64,000 nt of DNA from Pseudomonadota bacterium (GTDB lineage: Bacteria > Pseudomonadota > Alphaproteobacteria > Rhizobiales > Hyphomicrobiaceae). The stretch is from contig JAFAFW010000037.1 in assembly GCA_023423275.1 (NCBI GenBank), forward strand, positions 1 through 64,000, in the 5' to 3' direction. Under the pieces are notes generated by a model. That model ran no database searches. It was not told the origin of the DNA and was given only the letters and a program-made list of their open reading frames with translations. A program made the position numbers and the translations under genes. Below are positions 24,700 to 33,557 of this stretch, in pieces (positions within the stretch are counted from its first letter, which is position 1; the number at the start of each line of letters is the position of its first letter).

Positions 24700-24969
24700 T
24701 CAGCCTCCCGACAGAGCCTGGAATACGTAGATGGCGCCATGCTCCTCGACCGGGTCTGATAAATGCACCCGGTCGCGCATCACCTCGCCGTTCACGAAAA
24801 TGATCATGTGCTTGCGCAGCGCGCCCTGGTCGTCGAGGACGTAACCGCGCGCGGCCGGATTGGAGGCGAATACACGGTCCAGGACTTCCCGCACCGTGCA
24901 GCCCGGGGCTTCCGTTTCCGGGCACGGCACGTGGCGCTGGATGTTGGGAGTAAAGGCGACCCTCGCCAT
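24700..24969 (-). CDS. MoaD/ThiS-family ubiquitin-like protein
   Basis: An 89-residue beta-grasp protein ending in the diagnostic diglycine (VFQALSGG). Other markers are VREVLDRVFASNP and IIFVNGEVM...DRVHLSDPVEEHGAIYVFQ, typical for sulfur-carrier proteins. The C-terminal Gly would be adenylated and thiocarboxylated by an E1-like enzyme, or conjugated to protein. No moaE, thiG or E1-like gene is adjacent; the partner is instead the BNR-repeat gene 2 bp downstream. The start chosen is the ATG giving MARVAFTP; an upstream extension in the frame looks non-coding. Confidence 0.88.
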   Translation of the reverse strand: MARVAFTPNIQRHVPCPETEAPGCTVREVLDRVFASNPAARGYVLDDQGALRKHMIIFVNGEVMRDRVHLSDPVEEHGAIYVFQALSGG

Positions 24970-25018
24970 GTGCGTGTCTCCGGTGGCAGGCAGGCTTCCG
25001 AACGGGGATGCAAGCGGC

Positions 25019-25555
25019 CTATTTCTCGGCAAGCGCCTTGAGGCTGATGAGACCGCGCTCAAATTCGCCGCCGACCATCTTGTCCATGTTGAAGAACAGG
25101 CACATGACTTTGCCGATCAGCGGCGCGCGCGCATCCATGGCCCAAGTGACGTCGGTCGTGTTGCCACGCGACTGCAGGGTGAACTGCACACGATTGTCGA
25201 CTTCCATCGGGCGGATCATGTGCAAGTTCATCACGACCTCGGACGACGGCGACGAACCGGTAATCGCGATGGTTCCTTCGCCGACGTCACGATTACCGTC
25301 CCAGGCGTGCACGGCGCCGACGCCGCTTTCCGGACCGCTATAGCTCGCCTTCGCATTCGGATCCTTTTGGGCGAATGGGTTCCAAGTATTGAAGGTCCGC
25401 AGGTTATTGATCAGCGGAAATATCTTCTCGGGCGTTGCCGAAATATTCGCGGTTCGTGCAATGCGGGATTCGTCCGGCAACGTCGACGCGTAGGCGACGA
25501 GCCCGGCGGCTCCGAGTGCAACAACAGCAAACACAATGCCGATCAGCTTGAGCAT
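25019..25555 (-). CDS. Membrane-anchored SRPBCC-family protein
   Basis: A 178-residue protein: an N-terminal membrane helix (LKLIGIVFAVVALGAAGLVAYA) and a START/SRPBCC-type domain (IARTANISATPEKIFPLINNL, FNTWNPFAQKDPNAKASYSG). Polyketide-cyclase-like members of this sort are common beside DUF1579 and ECF sigma genes. The start is the ATG behind GGAGGATC. Ligand unknown. Confidence 0.82.
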   Translation of the reverse strand: MLKLIGIVFAVVALGAAGLVAYASTLPDESRIARTANISATPEKIFPLINNLRTFNTWNPFAQKDPNAKASYSGPESGVGAVHAWDGNRDVGEGTIAITGSSPSSEVVMNLHMIRPMEVDNRVQFTLQSRGNTTDVTWAMDARAPLIGKVMCLFFNMDKMVGGEFERGLISLKALAEK

Positions 25556-25614
25556 ACGATCCTCCTCCACCGTCTGGGTAGACGGCAGCTCATCAGAGCT
25601 CGATTGCCGGACAT

Positions 25615-26097
25615 TCAAACCTTGCGACGATAGTGTGTTTCCATAAACTGGTTCCACTTGCCGTCGCTCCCGAGAGCGCGAGCCCGTAAAATCCGATGGT
25701 TCGGATCGACGAGTTCGATGATGTCCTCATAGTTCTGCATCGTGCCGTCGCCAGCCATGCTGGGACCATCGGCAGCCAGCGTCAGGATGCGTTTATCGGC
25801 ATCCATACGGCCATCGTACACCCACAGATGCGGCATCATCGATCCGACCCAGGTGCCTTGATAGCGATTTTTTCCGACATCATAGCCGAGCGTCATGATC
25901 ATCGTCGCATCGCCGCCGCCCGGCATCTGTCCCTTGCCCTCGGCCATCACCCAGAAGCCTCCGAGCGGACGTATCGTTTCCGATCCGCTCGACTTCATGG
26001 GCGGCTGGTCCGGTCCTCCGTAGCATTCGCCCTCGTAGGTCCAATCGCCCACCAACTGCTGCAACCAGGCATGCTCTTTGGTCGGTTCCCCAAACAT
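25615..26097 (-). CDS. DUF1579 family protein
   Basis: A 160-residue protein matching DUF1579: QQLVGDWTYEGECYGGP, GSETIRPLGGFWVMAEGKG, MTLGYDVGKNRYQGTWVGSMM, and a C-terminal FMETHYRRK. The fold is calycin/lipocalin-like with a possible small-molecule pocket. No signal peptide. It lies in a minus-strand run of SRPBCC-ECF-YciI genes. GGAGAG precedes the ATG. Confidence 0.88.
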   Translation of the reverse strand: MFGEPTKEHAWLQQLVGDWTYEGECYGGPDQPPMKSSGSETIRPLGGFWVMAEGKGQMPGGGDATMIMTLGYDVGKNRYQGTWVGSMMPHLWVYDGRMDADKRILTLAADGPSMAGDGTMQNYEDIIELVDPNHRILRARALGSDGKWNQFMETHYRRKV

Positions 26098-26143
26098 CGT
26101 TCTCTCCTAGGTTTTGACTGAAATTGGAATCCTGCGCCGTGTT

Positions 26144-26662
26144 TCAGTGGCGTGACAGATAGCTTTCGAGCTGATCGAGCGTTCCGGTCCAACCGCTCTT
26201 CATGCTGTCGTGCCCGCCGTCGAAGGTGGCCTGTTCCTGCTGCGTCGGATTGAACGTTGACCACTCGACCGTGACAGTCGTCTGGCCGTTTGTTTCCTCA
26301 AAAAACACCTTTGTCATCAATTCCAGCGGCCATGTCGGCACCATCGGGTGGCGCGCGATATTGCCGGATTCATCCGTAAACATCGTGATGAAAACAAGAC
26401 GCTCGGGCGGCTCGATTTCCCGGTAGGCGAGCTTACCCCAAACCACCGTGCCGTCCGCTGCGCGGAGCGCGTAACGGTGACTTCCGCCAGGCCGCAAATC
26501 GATCTTTGAGAGGATGCATTCGAAAGTCTTGGGACCCCACCACTTCCGCATCCGATCCGCCTCGGTGAAGGCCGCAAACACTTTGCTCCGCGGCACATCG
26601 AAGGTGCGCGATATCACGAACGGAGGACTATCATCCCTAATCCCGGCGGCAGACTGAACCAT
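26144..26662 (-). CDS. SRPBCC/AHSA1-family protein
   Basis: A 172-residue START-like protein of the activator-of-Hsp90 (AHSA1) branch: FVISRTFDVPRSKVFAAFTE, MRKWWGPKTFE, RLVFITMFTDESGN, and a C-terminal GWTGTLDQLESYL. Such proteins bind hydrophobic ligands and often accompany ECF sigma factors with YciI/DGPF partners. It ends 46 bp before the DUF1579 start, suggesting one operon. Confidence 0.88.
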   Translation of the reverse strand: MVQSAAGIRDDSPPFVISRTFDVPRSKVFAAFTEADRMRKWWGPKTFECILSKIDLRPGGSHRYALRAADGTVVWGKLAYREIEPPERLVFITMFTDESGNIARHPMVPTWPLELMTKVFFEETNGQTTVTVEWSTFNPTQQEQATFDGGHDSMKSGWTGTLDQLESYLSRH

Positions 26663-26743
26663 CGTTTTTTCCTCGCATTGTCGGTGCCTGCCTCAAGGAC
26701 GACAGGCCAACGCCGGTCCCGACAACGATGTGAAGATTTTTTT

Positions 26744-28033
26744 TTAGGAGGCCGTCTTTCCTGTGGGCAGGGCTTTTGCGGGCCGCGAGCCGCGGGAGTC
26801 GACCAGGCGATCGATCTGCATGCGAATATGGGCTGCTTCGGCGGCCGTATTCGCCCGCGCAATGGCCTGATCGAAGGCGACGCGAGCTTCTTCCTTGCGG
26901 CCGAGTTCCATTAAAAAGGCCCCCTTTACACCATAATAGTAGAAGTATCCTGAAAGCTGTTCAGCGAGGGGCGCAATCATGTCGAGGGCCGCTTCCGCCC
27001 CGCGAACTTTCGATACAGCCACGGCGCGATTGAGGGTGACGACCGGAGACGGCTGCAACTGCTCCAGCGTTCCATAAAGAAGATCGATCCCTGCCCAGTT
27101 GGTTTCGCCGAAGCTCGGCGCCCTGTCGTGGAGTGCGGCGATTGCCGCCTGCACCTGATAAAAGCCCGGCCGTCGATGCCGCGCTGCCTTGTCGAGCAGA
27201 ACCAGACCCTCGGCGATCATTTTCCGATCCCAGAGTCTGCGATCCTGGTCCTCGAGAAGAACGATGGCGCCGTTTGCATCGAGCCGCGCGGATGTCCGCG
27301 CATGCTGCAGCAGCAGAAGCGCCGTCAGCCCCATGATCTCGGGCTCCGCCGGAAACAGCTTCAACAGCAAACGGGCCAGACGGATCGCCTCATCGCAGAG
27401 GGGAACGCGCACGTGCGCTTCGCCGCCGCTGGCCGAATAGCCTTCGTTGAAGACCAGATAGATCATCGCCGCCACAGCTCCCAGGCGTTCCGAGCGCTCG
27501 GGCGCACCGGGTGTTTCGAAGGGAATGCTGGTTTCCGCGACCTTGCGTTTGGCCCGTGTAATCCGCTGCTCCATCGCGGCTTCGCTGACAAGAAACGCGC
27601 GCGCGATTTCGCGTACGGACAATCCGGATACGATCCGCAAGGCCAAGGCGATCTGCTGCGTCGTGGGAAGGTCAGGCCGGCAACAGATGAACAGCAGACG
27701 CAGGATGTCGTCGCGATAGTGAGAGTCATCGAGGCGATCGACCATCCCGGACTCGGCATCGTCGAGATCCGATAGCACCTCCTCGTCGGGCAGGCTTTCC
27801 TGCTTGCGCTGACGGCGCTTGGCATCGATGGCGACGTTACGGCCGACCATGATCAGCCAGGCAGCCGGGTCGCGCGGCGGACCGTTCTCCTCCCAGTTCT
27901 TGAGCGCCCTGAGACATGCCTCCTGCACGGCTTCTTCCGCTGCATCGAGATCTCGGAAGTAGCGCAGCAAAGCTGCAACCGCCCGCGGCCGAGCCGCGGT
28001 CAGGGTGGCATTGATCCAGGCGGGATCGGTCAC
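26744..28033 (-). CDS. ECF sigma factor with long C-terminal TPR-like extension (ECF42 type)
   Basis: A 429-residue sigma factor. Region 2 includes LRYFRDLDAAEEAVQEAC and WLIMVGRNVAIDAKRR; region 4 includes ALRIVSGLSVREIARAFLVSEAAMEQRI. After about residue 175 a roughly 250-residue extension carries DUF6596-like text (MIYLVFNEGYSASGG) and TPR-like helices (YYYGVKGAFLMELGRKEEARVAFDQAI). In this ECF group no anti-sigma is used; the C-terminal extension is thought to control activity. The gene overlaps the upstream DGPF/YciI gene by 4 bp, the usual pairing of the group. Confidence 0.92.
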   Translation of the reverse strand: MTDPAWINATLTAARPRAVAALLRYFRDLDAAEEAVQEACLRALKNWEENGPPRDPAAWLIMVGRNVAIDAKRRQRKQESLPDEEVLSDLDDAESGMVDRLDDSHYRDDILRLLFICCRPDLPTTQQIALALRIVSGLSVREIARAFLVSEAAMEQRITRAKRKVAETSIPFETPGAPERSERLGAVAAMIYLVFNEGYSASGGEAHVRVPLCDEAIRLARLLLKLFPAEPEIMGLTALLLLQHARTSARLDANGAIVLLEDQDRRLWDRKMIAEGLVLLDKAARHRRPGFYQVQAAIAALHDRAPSFGETNWAGIDLLYGTLEQLQPSPVVTLNRAVAVSKVRGAEAALDMIAPLAEQLSGYFYYYGVKGAFLMELGRKEEARVAFDQAIARANTAAEAAHIRMQIDRLVDSRGSRPAKALPTGKTAS

Positions 28034-28401
28034 GAGATCTCCTTGCCTTGCCGGAACACGTTCACCGGACGGATCTCATAAGTGCCGCCGGGATTGGCGT
28101 CCCCCAGCTCGCGCGTGATCGTCAGGACTTCATCCAGCGATCCGCAATCGACGATATAGAAACCGAGCAGTTGTTCCTTCGTCTCCGCGAAGGGACCGTC
28201 AATGACGATTGGCGGATCACGATCCTTGCGCAGGGTCGTGGCCGCGGTCGTCGGCATCAGGCGCGCGACAGGCCCGAGCTTGCCTTCCTTCAGAAGCTTC
28301 TCCTGAACCACGGCCAGCCTGGCCATGACGGCATCGTCTTCCTCCTTGGTCCAGGCACAGACGACATCTTCCTTGTGATAACAAAGGATGGCGTAGAGCA
28401 T
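28030..28401 (-). CDS. YciI-family (DGPF domain) protein
   Basis: A 123-residue protein with the hallmark IDGPFAETKEQLLGFYIVD. It begins MLYAILCYHKED and ends with EIRPVNVF, both typical. DGPF proteins are the conserved partners of ECF42 sigma factors; their biochemical role is unknown, though the fold resembles small dimeric alpha+beta enzymes. It is translationally coupled to the sigma gene. Confidence 0.9.
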   Translation of the reverse strand: MLYAILCYHKEDVVCAWTKEEDDAVMARLAVVQEKLLKEGKLGPVARLMPTTAATTLRKDRDPPIVIDGPFAETKEQLLGFYIVDCGSLDEVLTITRELGDANPGGTYEIRPVNVFRQGKEIS

Positions 28402-28500
28402 CTTCAGATTCCTTGTGTGCGCACAGCCCTAGGACGAACCAGACTAGCCGATCCCGACACGTCCCTGTCGATTGATGTGGGATAATTGCGTCAAAACGCA

Positions 28501-28534
28501 AAAGGCCCGCAGGATGCTCCCGCGGGCCGTTTTT
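28501..28534 (-). terminator. Rho-independent terminator of the acyl-CoA dehydrogenase gene
   Basis: GGCCCGC / GCGGGCC stem with an 11-nt interior, starting about 28 bases past the stop of the minus-strand gene, with a short T-tract on that strand and TTTTT on the other. It can work in both directions. Confidence 0.75.
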
Positions 28535-28556
28535 CAACGCGTCGGCAGAATGCCGC

Positions 28557-29768
28557 TCAGTTCGAGAAGGCCTGGATACCCGTGATCGCCCGCCCGAGGA
28601 TCAGCGCGTGGATATCGTGCGTGCCCTCGTAGGTATTGACCACCTCCAGGTTGGTCATGTGCCGAATGACCGGATATTCGTCTGAGATCCCGTTGCCGCC
28701 CAGCATATCGCGTGCGAGGCGCGCGATATCGAGAGCCTTGCCGCACGAATTCCGCTTCATGATCGATGTCAGCTCGACGGCGGCAACGCCTTCCTCGCGC
28801 ATCCGGCCCAAACGCAGGCAGCCTTGCAGCCCCAGCGCGATCTCCGTCAGCATATCCGCGAGCTTTTTCTGGATCAGCTGATTGGCGGCCAGCGGCCGCC
28901 CGAACTGCTTGCGGTCGAGCGTATATTGACGGGCCGTGGCAAGGCAGGACTCCGCTGCCCCCAATGCACCCCAGGCGATACCGAAACGGGCCGAGTTGAG
29001 ACACGTGAACGGGCCCTTTAACCCGGTCACGTTCGGCATCAGGGCATCCTCGGGCACGAACACATCGTCCATCACCACCTGTCCGGTGACCGAGGCACGC
29101 AGGCCCATCTTGCCGTGAATCACAGGCGCGCTGAGGCCCTTGGCGCCCTTTTCCAGAATGAAGCCGCGGATGACACCATCATCGGTCTTGGCCCAGATGA
29201 CGAAAACATCAGCGATCGGCGCGTTGCTGATCCACGTCTTGGAGCCGGTGAGCCGATAGCCGCCATCGGCCTTGCGAGCCCGCGTCACCATCGAGCCGGG
29301 GTCGGAGCCATGATCAGGCTCCGTCAGGCCGAAGCAGCCGATCCATTCGCCGGTTGCCAGCTTCGGCAGATACTTGGCCCGCTGGGCTTCCGAGCCGAAC
29401 TCATAGATCGGCACCATGACGAGAGACGACTGCACGCTCATCATCGACCGATAACCGGAGTCGACACGCTCGATCTCGCGCGCGATGAGGCCATAGCTGA
29501 CGTAGTTCAGACCCGCACCACCGTAAGCTTCCGGGATCGTTGGCCCGAGCAGGCCCAGTTCACCCATCTCGCGGAAGATGGCAGGATCGGCCTTTTCATT
29601 GCGAAAGGCGTCCTGAATGCGCGGCTGCAGTTTCTCCTGAGCGTAGTCACGCGCCGTGTCGCGAACCATCCGCTCCTCTTCGGTCAGCTGTGCGTCGAGC
29701 TGAAGCGGATCTTCCCAACTGAAGACCGGCTTCGATCCTGATTGCTTCTTGTTGGCGATATCTTGCAT
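28557..29768 (-). CDS. gcdH: Glutaryl-CoA dehydrogenase (acyl-CoA dehydrogenase family)
   Basis: A 403-residue FAD enzyme that oxidises and decarboxylates glutaryl-CoA to crotonyl-CoA in lysine/tryptophan and dicarboxylate breakdown. GcdH-specific text includes WEDPLQLDAQLTEEERMVRD, the FAD region GCFGLTEPDHGSDPGSM, WISNAPIADVFVIWAK and the catalytic Glu in NTYEGTHDIHALILGRAITG. The RxxRxMLGGNGISDE segment (RDMLGGNGISDEYPV) is also typical. It is monocistronic by appearance with its own terminator; no CoA-transferase or LysR gene is adjacent. Confidence 0.94.
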   Translation of the reverse strand: MQDIANKKQSGSKPVFSWEDPLQLDAQLTEEERMVRDTARDYAQEKLQPRIQDAFRNEKADPAIFREMGELGLLGPTIPEAYGGAGLNYVSYGLIAREIERVDSGYRSMMSVQSSLVMVPIYEFGSEAQRAKYLPKLATGEWIGCFGLTEPDHGSDPGSMVTRARKADGGYRLTGSKTWISNAPIADVFVIWAKTDDGVIRGFILEKGAKGLSAPVIHGKMGLRASVTGQVVMDDVFVPEDALMPNVTGLKGPFTCLNSARFGIAWGALGAAESCLATARQYTLDRKQFGRPLAANQLIQKKLADMLTEIALGLQGCLRLGRMREEGVAAVELTSIMKRNSCGKALDIARLARDMLGGNGISDEYPVIRHMTNLEVVNTYEGTHDIHALILGRAITGIQAFSN

Positions 29769-29825
29769 TAACGGATCTCCATGTGCTCCGCGTGGCCGCC
29801 TCGGCGGTGACGGCCAAGCGTCAAA

Positions 29826-30593
29826 CTAGGTCAGCTCTGGCAGGCTTGTATCAAGGGACAGCACCAGACACCAGTGCGGCTCGAAGTTGGCGCCCATCGG
29901 CCAGGCGTTGTCCTTGTAAGCCTCCAGCAGAGCCGCCTCATAGCGTTTGAACCAGTCCTTCTGGCAGAGAACAAACTTGCTCGCCGCCGTGATGCTTTCC
30001 CGATCGATGATGCACAGCACCGTCATGTCCGGATGCCGGTCCAGATAGGACTGCACAGCCAGCATCAGCGTCGGGTACCCAGGATGCAGCATATCGTCCA
30101 GGATGAGCACGCCACCTGGGCACAAAACCTGTGTCGCGAGTTCCAGATCGCCGGTCAGCGACCGCTGTGAATGGTCGCCATCGATGTGAAACAGGCGGAC
30201 GTACCGGCCGTTGAGCTTCGCGAGGATATCGGCGGGGGCCATATCGCGGCTGTCCGCCTTCCAGGTGATCCACTGATCCGGAGACACGCCGTATTGGCGG
30301 CAGTTGGCCTCGAACTGGTCCAAAACGGCCGGCGTGGGCCAATCGAACCGGTCGACGCCCAGCGCCTGCTCATTCGCCTGGAGCGCCTTGACCATGGCAA
30401 TGAAAAAGCGGCCCTGGAAGGTGCCGATCTCGGCAACCGGGCCTGTCACGCCCAGTTCGGATTGGATACGCATCAGGCCGCACGAGATCGCGGCGGCAAA
30501 CAGGGACGACATGCCGGGAACCGCCAGATACCCGTCGCGCAGATAGGTATCGACATCCTCGATGCCGGCGCGCGGCTCGTTGTCACTGGCCAT
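29826..30593 (-). CDS. Class I SAM-dependent methyltransferase (Methyltransf_24-like)
   Basis: A 255-residue protein with motif I AEIGTFQGRFFIAMV, an acidic post-motif LGVDRFDW, and the strand VRLFHIDGDHSQRSLTGDLE followed by LCPGGVLILDDMLHPGYP. The IDGDHS...DLE pattern is shared by Methyltransf_24 and CmcI-like enzymes acting on sugars or small metabolites. The ATG start before ASDNEP is chosen because the upstream residues look non-coding. Neighbours give no substrate clue. Confidence 0.8.
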   Translation of the reverse strand: MASDNEPRAGIEDVDTYLRDGYLAVPGMSSLFAAAISCGLMRIQSELGVTGPVAEIGTFQGRFFIAMVKALQANEQALGVDRFDWPTPAVLDQFEANCRQYGVSPDQWITWKADSRDMAPADILAKLNGRYVRLFHIDGDHSQRSLTGDLELATQVLCPGGVLILDDMLHPGYPTLMLAVQSYLDRHPDMTVLCIIDRESITAASKFVLCQKDWFKRYEAALLEAYKDNAWPMGANFEPHWCLVLSLDTSLPELT

Positions 30594-30681
30594 ACGCGAA
30601 CTCCGCAAGTCCAACCACGTCCTCGACACGCGCAGGCTGCGGCAGCGTTGCCGGAAAGTCCAGAGCCGAAGCCCGCGGGCC

Positions 30682-31614
30682 CTACGAAGCTGGCCGCTTG
30701 CCGGGGCGGGGCGGGAGGGATTTCAGATAAGTTGCCATTGCAGCGCGATCCTCCGCCGACAACTTCGCAGTGTTCGCCACCACGTCCGCCATGGTGCCAC
30801 CGACCGAGTCGTACTCGGGCGTGAAGCCGGATTCGAGCAGATAGGCGATGTCTTTCTGTGGCCATTCCGCAAGCCCGTCGGCATGGGGCGTGATGTTCGG
30901 AACCCAGCCTTTGCCCTCCGGGTCTGGGCCTCCGGCGAAGCGGCTGGCAGCGATAATGCCGCCCAGCTCGTTTCGTTTGCTGTGGCACTCGGCGCAATGC
31001 CCCGGCCCCTCCACGAGATAGGCACCGCGGTTCCAAACGGCATCGTGGGCCGGATCAGCCTGGAAGGTCTTCCCATCGAGGTTCGCCAGCTTCCAAAGAC
31101 CGATCCCGCGCCGGACGCCAAAGGGGAACGGAAGATCGTGCGCCTTGGACGGTTTCGAATCGGCTGGCAGGGTCCGCATGAATGCGAAAAGATCGCGCAC
31201 ATCGCCGAGCTTCATGCGCTGATAGGACGTATACGGGAACGACGGATAAAGATGCTCCCCGCTGCGGCCGACGCCGCGTAGCATGGCATTGGCAAACTCC
31301 TGCTCGCTCCAGGCACCAATGCCCTGCACGGGATCGGACGAAATATTCGGCGCGTGGAATGTACCGAAAGCGGTCTTCAGTGCCAGTCCGCCGCCGAGCC
31401 GCGTCTTGTCGTCCAGACCCGGCGTCGCGTGGCACGAGGCACACCCGCCCGCATTGAACATCACTTCGCCGTTCTTCAGGTCCGGCGTATGCGCGATGAA
31501 CGCATCGGCCAGGATCAGCGCCGGACGCGTCAGATAATAGAAAGCCGCCGCGGCGATCACGGCGAGCACCACCAACGCTTTGACAACGGTCACGGGCCGT
31601 GGACGGCGTCCCAT
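30682..31614 (-). CDS. Membrane-anchored dihaem cytochrome c
   Basis: A 310-residue protein with an uncleaved or signal-anchor helix (VKALVVLAVIAAAAFYYLT) and two haem-binding motifs, CASCH and CAECH, in two cytochrome c domains. Methionine ligand candidates follow each domain. The layout resembles the cytochrome subunit of alcohol, aldehyde or gluconate dehydrogenases, which passes electrons to the terminal oxidase. No dehydrogenase subunit is adjacent; a cytochrome c' gene precedes it. I chose the ATG after GAGGAGGGG instead of the longer frame. Confidence 0.88.
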   Translation of the reverse strand: MGRRPRPVTVVKALVVLAVIAAAAFYYLTRPALILADAFIAHTPDLKNGEVMFNAGGCASCHATPGLDDKTRLGGGLALKTAFGTFHAPNISSDPVQGIGAWSEQEFANAMLRGVGRSGEHLYPSFPYTSYQRMKLGDVRDLFAFMRTLPADSKPSKAHDLPFPFGVRRGIGLWKLANLDGKTFQADPAHDAVWNRGAYLVEGPGHCAECHSKRNELGGIIAASRFAGGPDPEGKGWVPNITPHADGLAEWPQKDIAYLLESGFTPEYDSVGGTMADVVANTAKLSAEDRAAMATYLKSLPPRPGKRPAS

Positions 31615-31754
31615 GCTGCTCCCCTCCTCAACGATGAACCGGCACCCACAGATGGCCGCGCCGGCATGTCTTTCAACCCACATGAGGCCAGGACCGATCC
31701 ATCACCACGGCGCATCGATGACCGCGGCAATGTCAGTCCCGGCGCCTCGGGCGA

Positions 31755-32186
31755 TCAGCTCGGCTTGCGGTATTCCTTATGGCAGCCTCCGCAGTTGCGC
31801 ATCAGCTTGGGCCACTCGGCTTTCAAGGTCGCTTCATCGGCAATCTTGGAGGATGCAGCTTCTGTTTCAGCCAGGAATTTGTCGATCAGCGCAATAAACT
31901 CCGGCTTCTTTTCCCACACCGCCGGTAGCGCATAGGTATCGCCCGACTTGGAATCGTCCGGCCATAGACCTTTCAACTTCGTCAGTTCCTCGCGATAGGT
32001 CGTCAACGTGGCCTTGACTTTTGCGAGATCGAACGACGCCTCCCCCTTCAGCATCGCACCAGGGGCTTTTGTCGCGTTGGACAGCGCCTTCATGGCGTCC
32101 TGCCGCTGGCTCACGGCCGCGCTTTGCGCAAAGGCTACGGTGACACCTATCGCCAACATCGCGGCGACTGACAAAGCACGGATCAT
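31755..32186 (-). CDS. Cytochrome c' family protein
   Basis: A 143-residue class II cytochrome c: signal peptide (MIRALSVAAMLAIGVTVAFAQ), four-helix bundle, and the C-terminal haem motif CGGCHKEYRK. Cytochromes c' have a five-coordinate haem that binds NO and CO and are thought to protect against NO. It lies 140 bp upstream of the dihaem cytochrome on the same strand. Confidence 0.9.
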   Translation of the reverse strand: MIRALSVAAMLAIGVTVAFAQSAAVSQRQDAMKALSNATKAPGAMLKGEASFDLAKVKATLTTYREELTKLKGLWPDDSKSGDTYALPAVWEKKPEFIALIDKFLAETEAASSKIADEATLKAEWPKLMRNCGGCHKEYRKPS

Positions 32187-32379
32187 TCTTCCAACTCCTC
32201 AATTGCTGGCATAGGCTGGCTCGAGTCCCGGAGGGCCGGGACGTCTAGCAAGCATCCGCCACGAAACCCCGTCAATCTTGTGCGCTCTCAAGCGGCTTCA
32301 CACGTCCGTGAGAACAGTGACGATCTCCGAGGCGGATTGCGTTGGCGATCGGCCCCGTCCGGGGTGAGAGGCAAGGGCC

Positions 32380-33303
32380 ATGGGTTTGCAAAGCATGAAG
32401 TTATCTGCTGGCTGGACCAGCCCGGAACCCGATCGGGTCCTGCGTCTCAGCGACGGGCGGCGCCTGCAGTATCGGGAGATCGGCGCTGCGGATGGCCGTC
32501 CTGTCCTGGCGCTGCACGGTACGCCGGCGTCGCGGTTGATGTATGCGGTCGCCGACAGCGATGCGGCACGGCTCGGCCTGCGCCTCATCGCCCCTGACCG
32601 ATGGGGATACGCCGGCAGCGATCCGCATCCGCGGCCCTCACTCCATAACTGGGCGGCGGACTGTGTCGCGTTGGCCGATCATCTGGGCCTGCCGCGCTTT
32701 TCCGTCATCGGCATCTCAGGTGGAGGCCCTTATGCAACCGGCGTTGCGGCGTTGTTCCCCGACCGCATCGACGCTCTCGCCTTGGCCGTGCCGGTCGGTC
32801 CGATTGCCGACACGGGGGCCGCGCGCGATCTCGGCCTGCTGCATCGATTGGAATTCCGCTGGGCAGGCTTGCACCCAACCGTGGTCCGTACGGCGTTCGG
32901 GATGTTCCGATCGCAACTCCACCGCTCGCCGCGGCGCGCGATTTCACTCGTCGGCCTTGCCACGTCCAAATGTGACCGTTTGTTACTCAGCATCCCCGAG
33001 ATCGGCGACTACCTCAGCACCATATTCCGGGACGGGCTGAAGCCCGGTGCCGAAGGTGCCGTCATCGACATGCAGATCTTCACACAACCCTGGAAAGTGC
33101 CGCTCGATGCCATCTCCGCGCCAACGCGCATATGGGTCGGCGGACGTGACCGCATCGCTCCCGCCGCTGCTGTTCGCGAACTGGGCAGGCAGATTCCGGG
33201 CGCCGAGACGATAGAATTCGAAGACGCGGGTCACTTCTGGATCGTCCGCGATTACCCGCTCGTCTTGCAATGGCTGGCTGGAAAAGGGACTGCAACGAGG
33301 TAG
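32380..33303 (+). CDS. Alpha/beta hydrolase
   Basis: A 307-residue hydrolase. The nucleophile elbow is GISGGGPYA, the oxyanion segment is LALHGTPASRLMY, the acid is in VGGRDRIAPAA and the His in EDAGHFWIV. It begins with a family-typical LSDGRRLQYREIGAADGRPV. No signal peptide. Substrate unknown; esterase and lactonase are both possible. Confidence 0.9.
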   Translation: MGLQSMKLSAGWTSPEPDRVLRLSDGRRLQYREIGAADGRPVLALHGTPASRLMYAVADSDAARLGLRLIAPDRWGYAGSDPHPRPSLHNWAADCVALADHLGLPRFSVIGISGGGPYATGVAALFPDRIDALALAVPVGPIADTGAARDLGLLHRLEFRWAGLHPTVVRTAFGMFRSQLHRSPRRAISLVGLATSKCDRLLLSIPEIGDYLSTIFRDGLKPGAEGAVIDMQIFTQPWKVPLDAISAPTRIWVGGRDRIAPAAAVRELGRQIPGAETIEFEDAGHFWIVRDYPLVLQWLAGKGTATR

Positions 33304-33335
33304 GAAGGCGGGGACCGGATGCCCCGCCTCGTGGG

Positions 33336-33557
33336 TCAGGCCGTAGCCTTGCCCGATACCGAGAACCACCACTCGCGGAATGTCATCGCCGCTCCGGCAA
33401 GGCTCGTCTTGTCGGTCGCCGGTTCGGCCTTTTCGGCCGGGCGCCACACCGGGGCGTCGGCTTTCTTTGCGGTCGCGCTCGGCATCAACAGATCCTCGGA
33501 GTTCGCCATGGCGTACCCCGCAGCGTTGGCAGCTTGATTTAGCTTATCGATCCCCAT
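33336..33557 (-). CDS. Small uncharacterised protein
   Basis: A 73-residue frame beginning MGIDKLNQAANAAGYAMAN behind GGAG, with an Ala/Lys-rich middle and a conserved-looking end TFREWWFSVSGKA. No membrane segment or known motif. The start context and codon use look coding, but no homologue is recognised. Confidence 0.45.
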   Translation of the reverse strand: MGIDKLNQAANAAGYAMANSEDLLMPSATAKKADAPVWRPAEKAEPATDKTSLAGAAMTFREWWFSVSGKATA

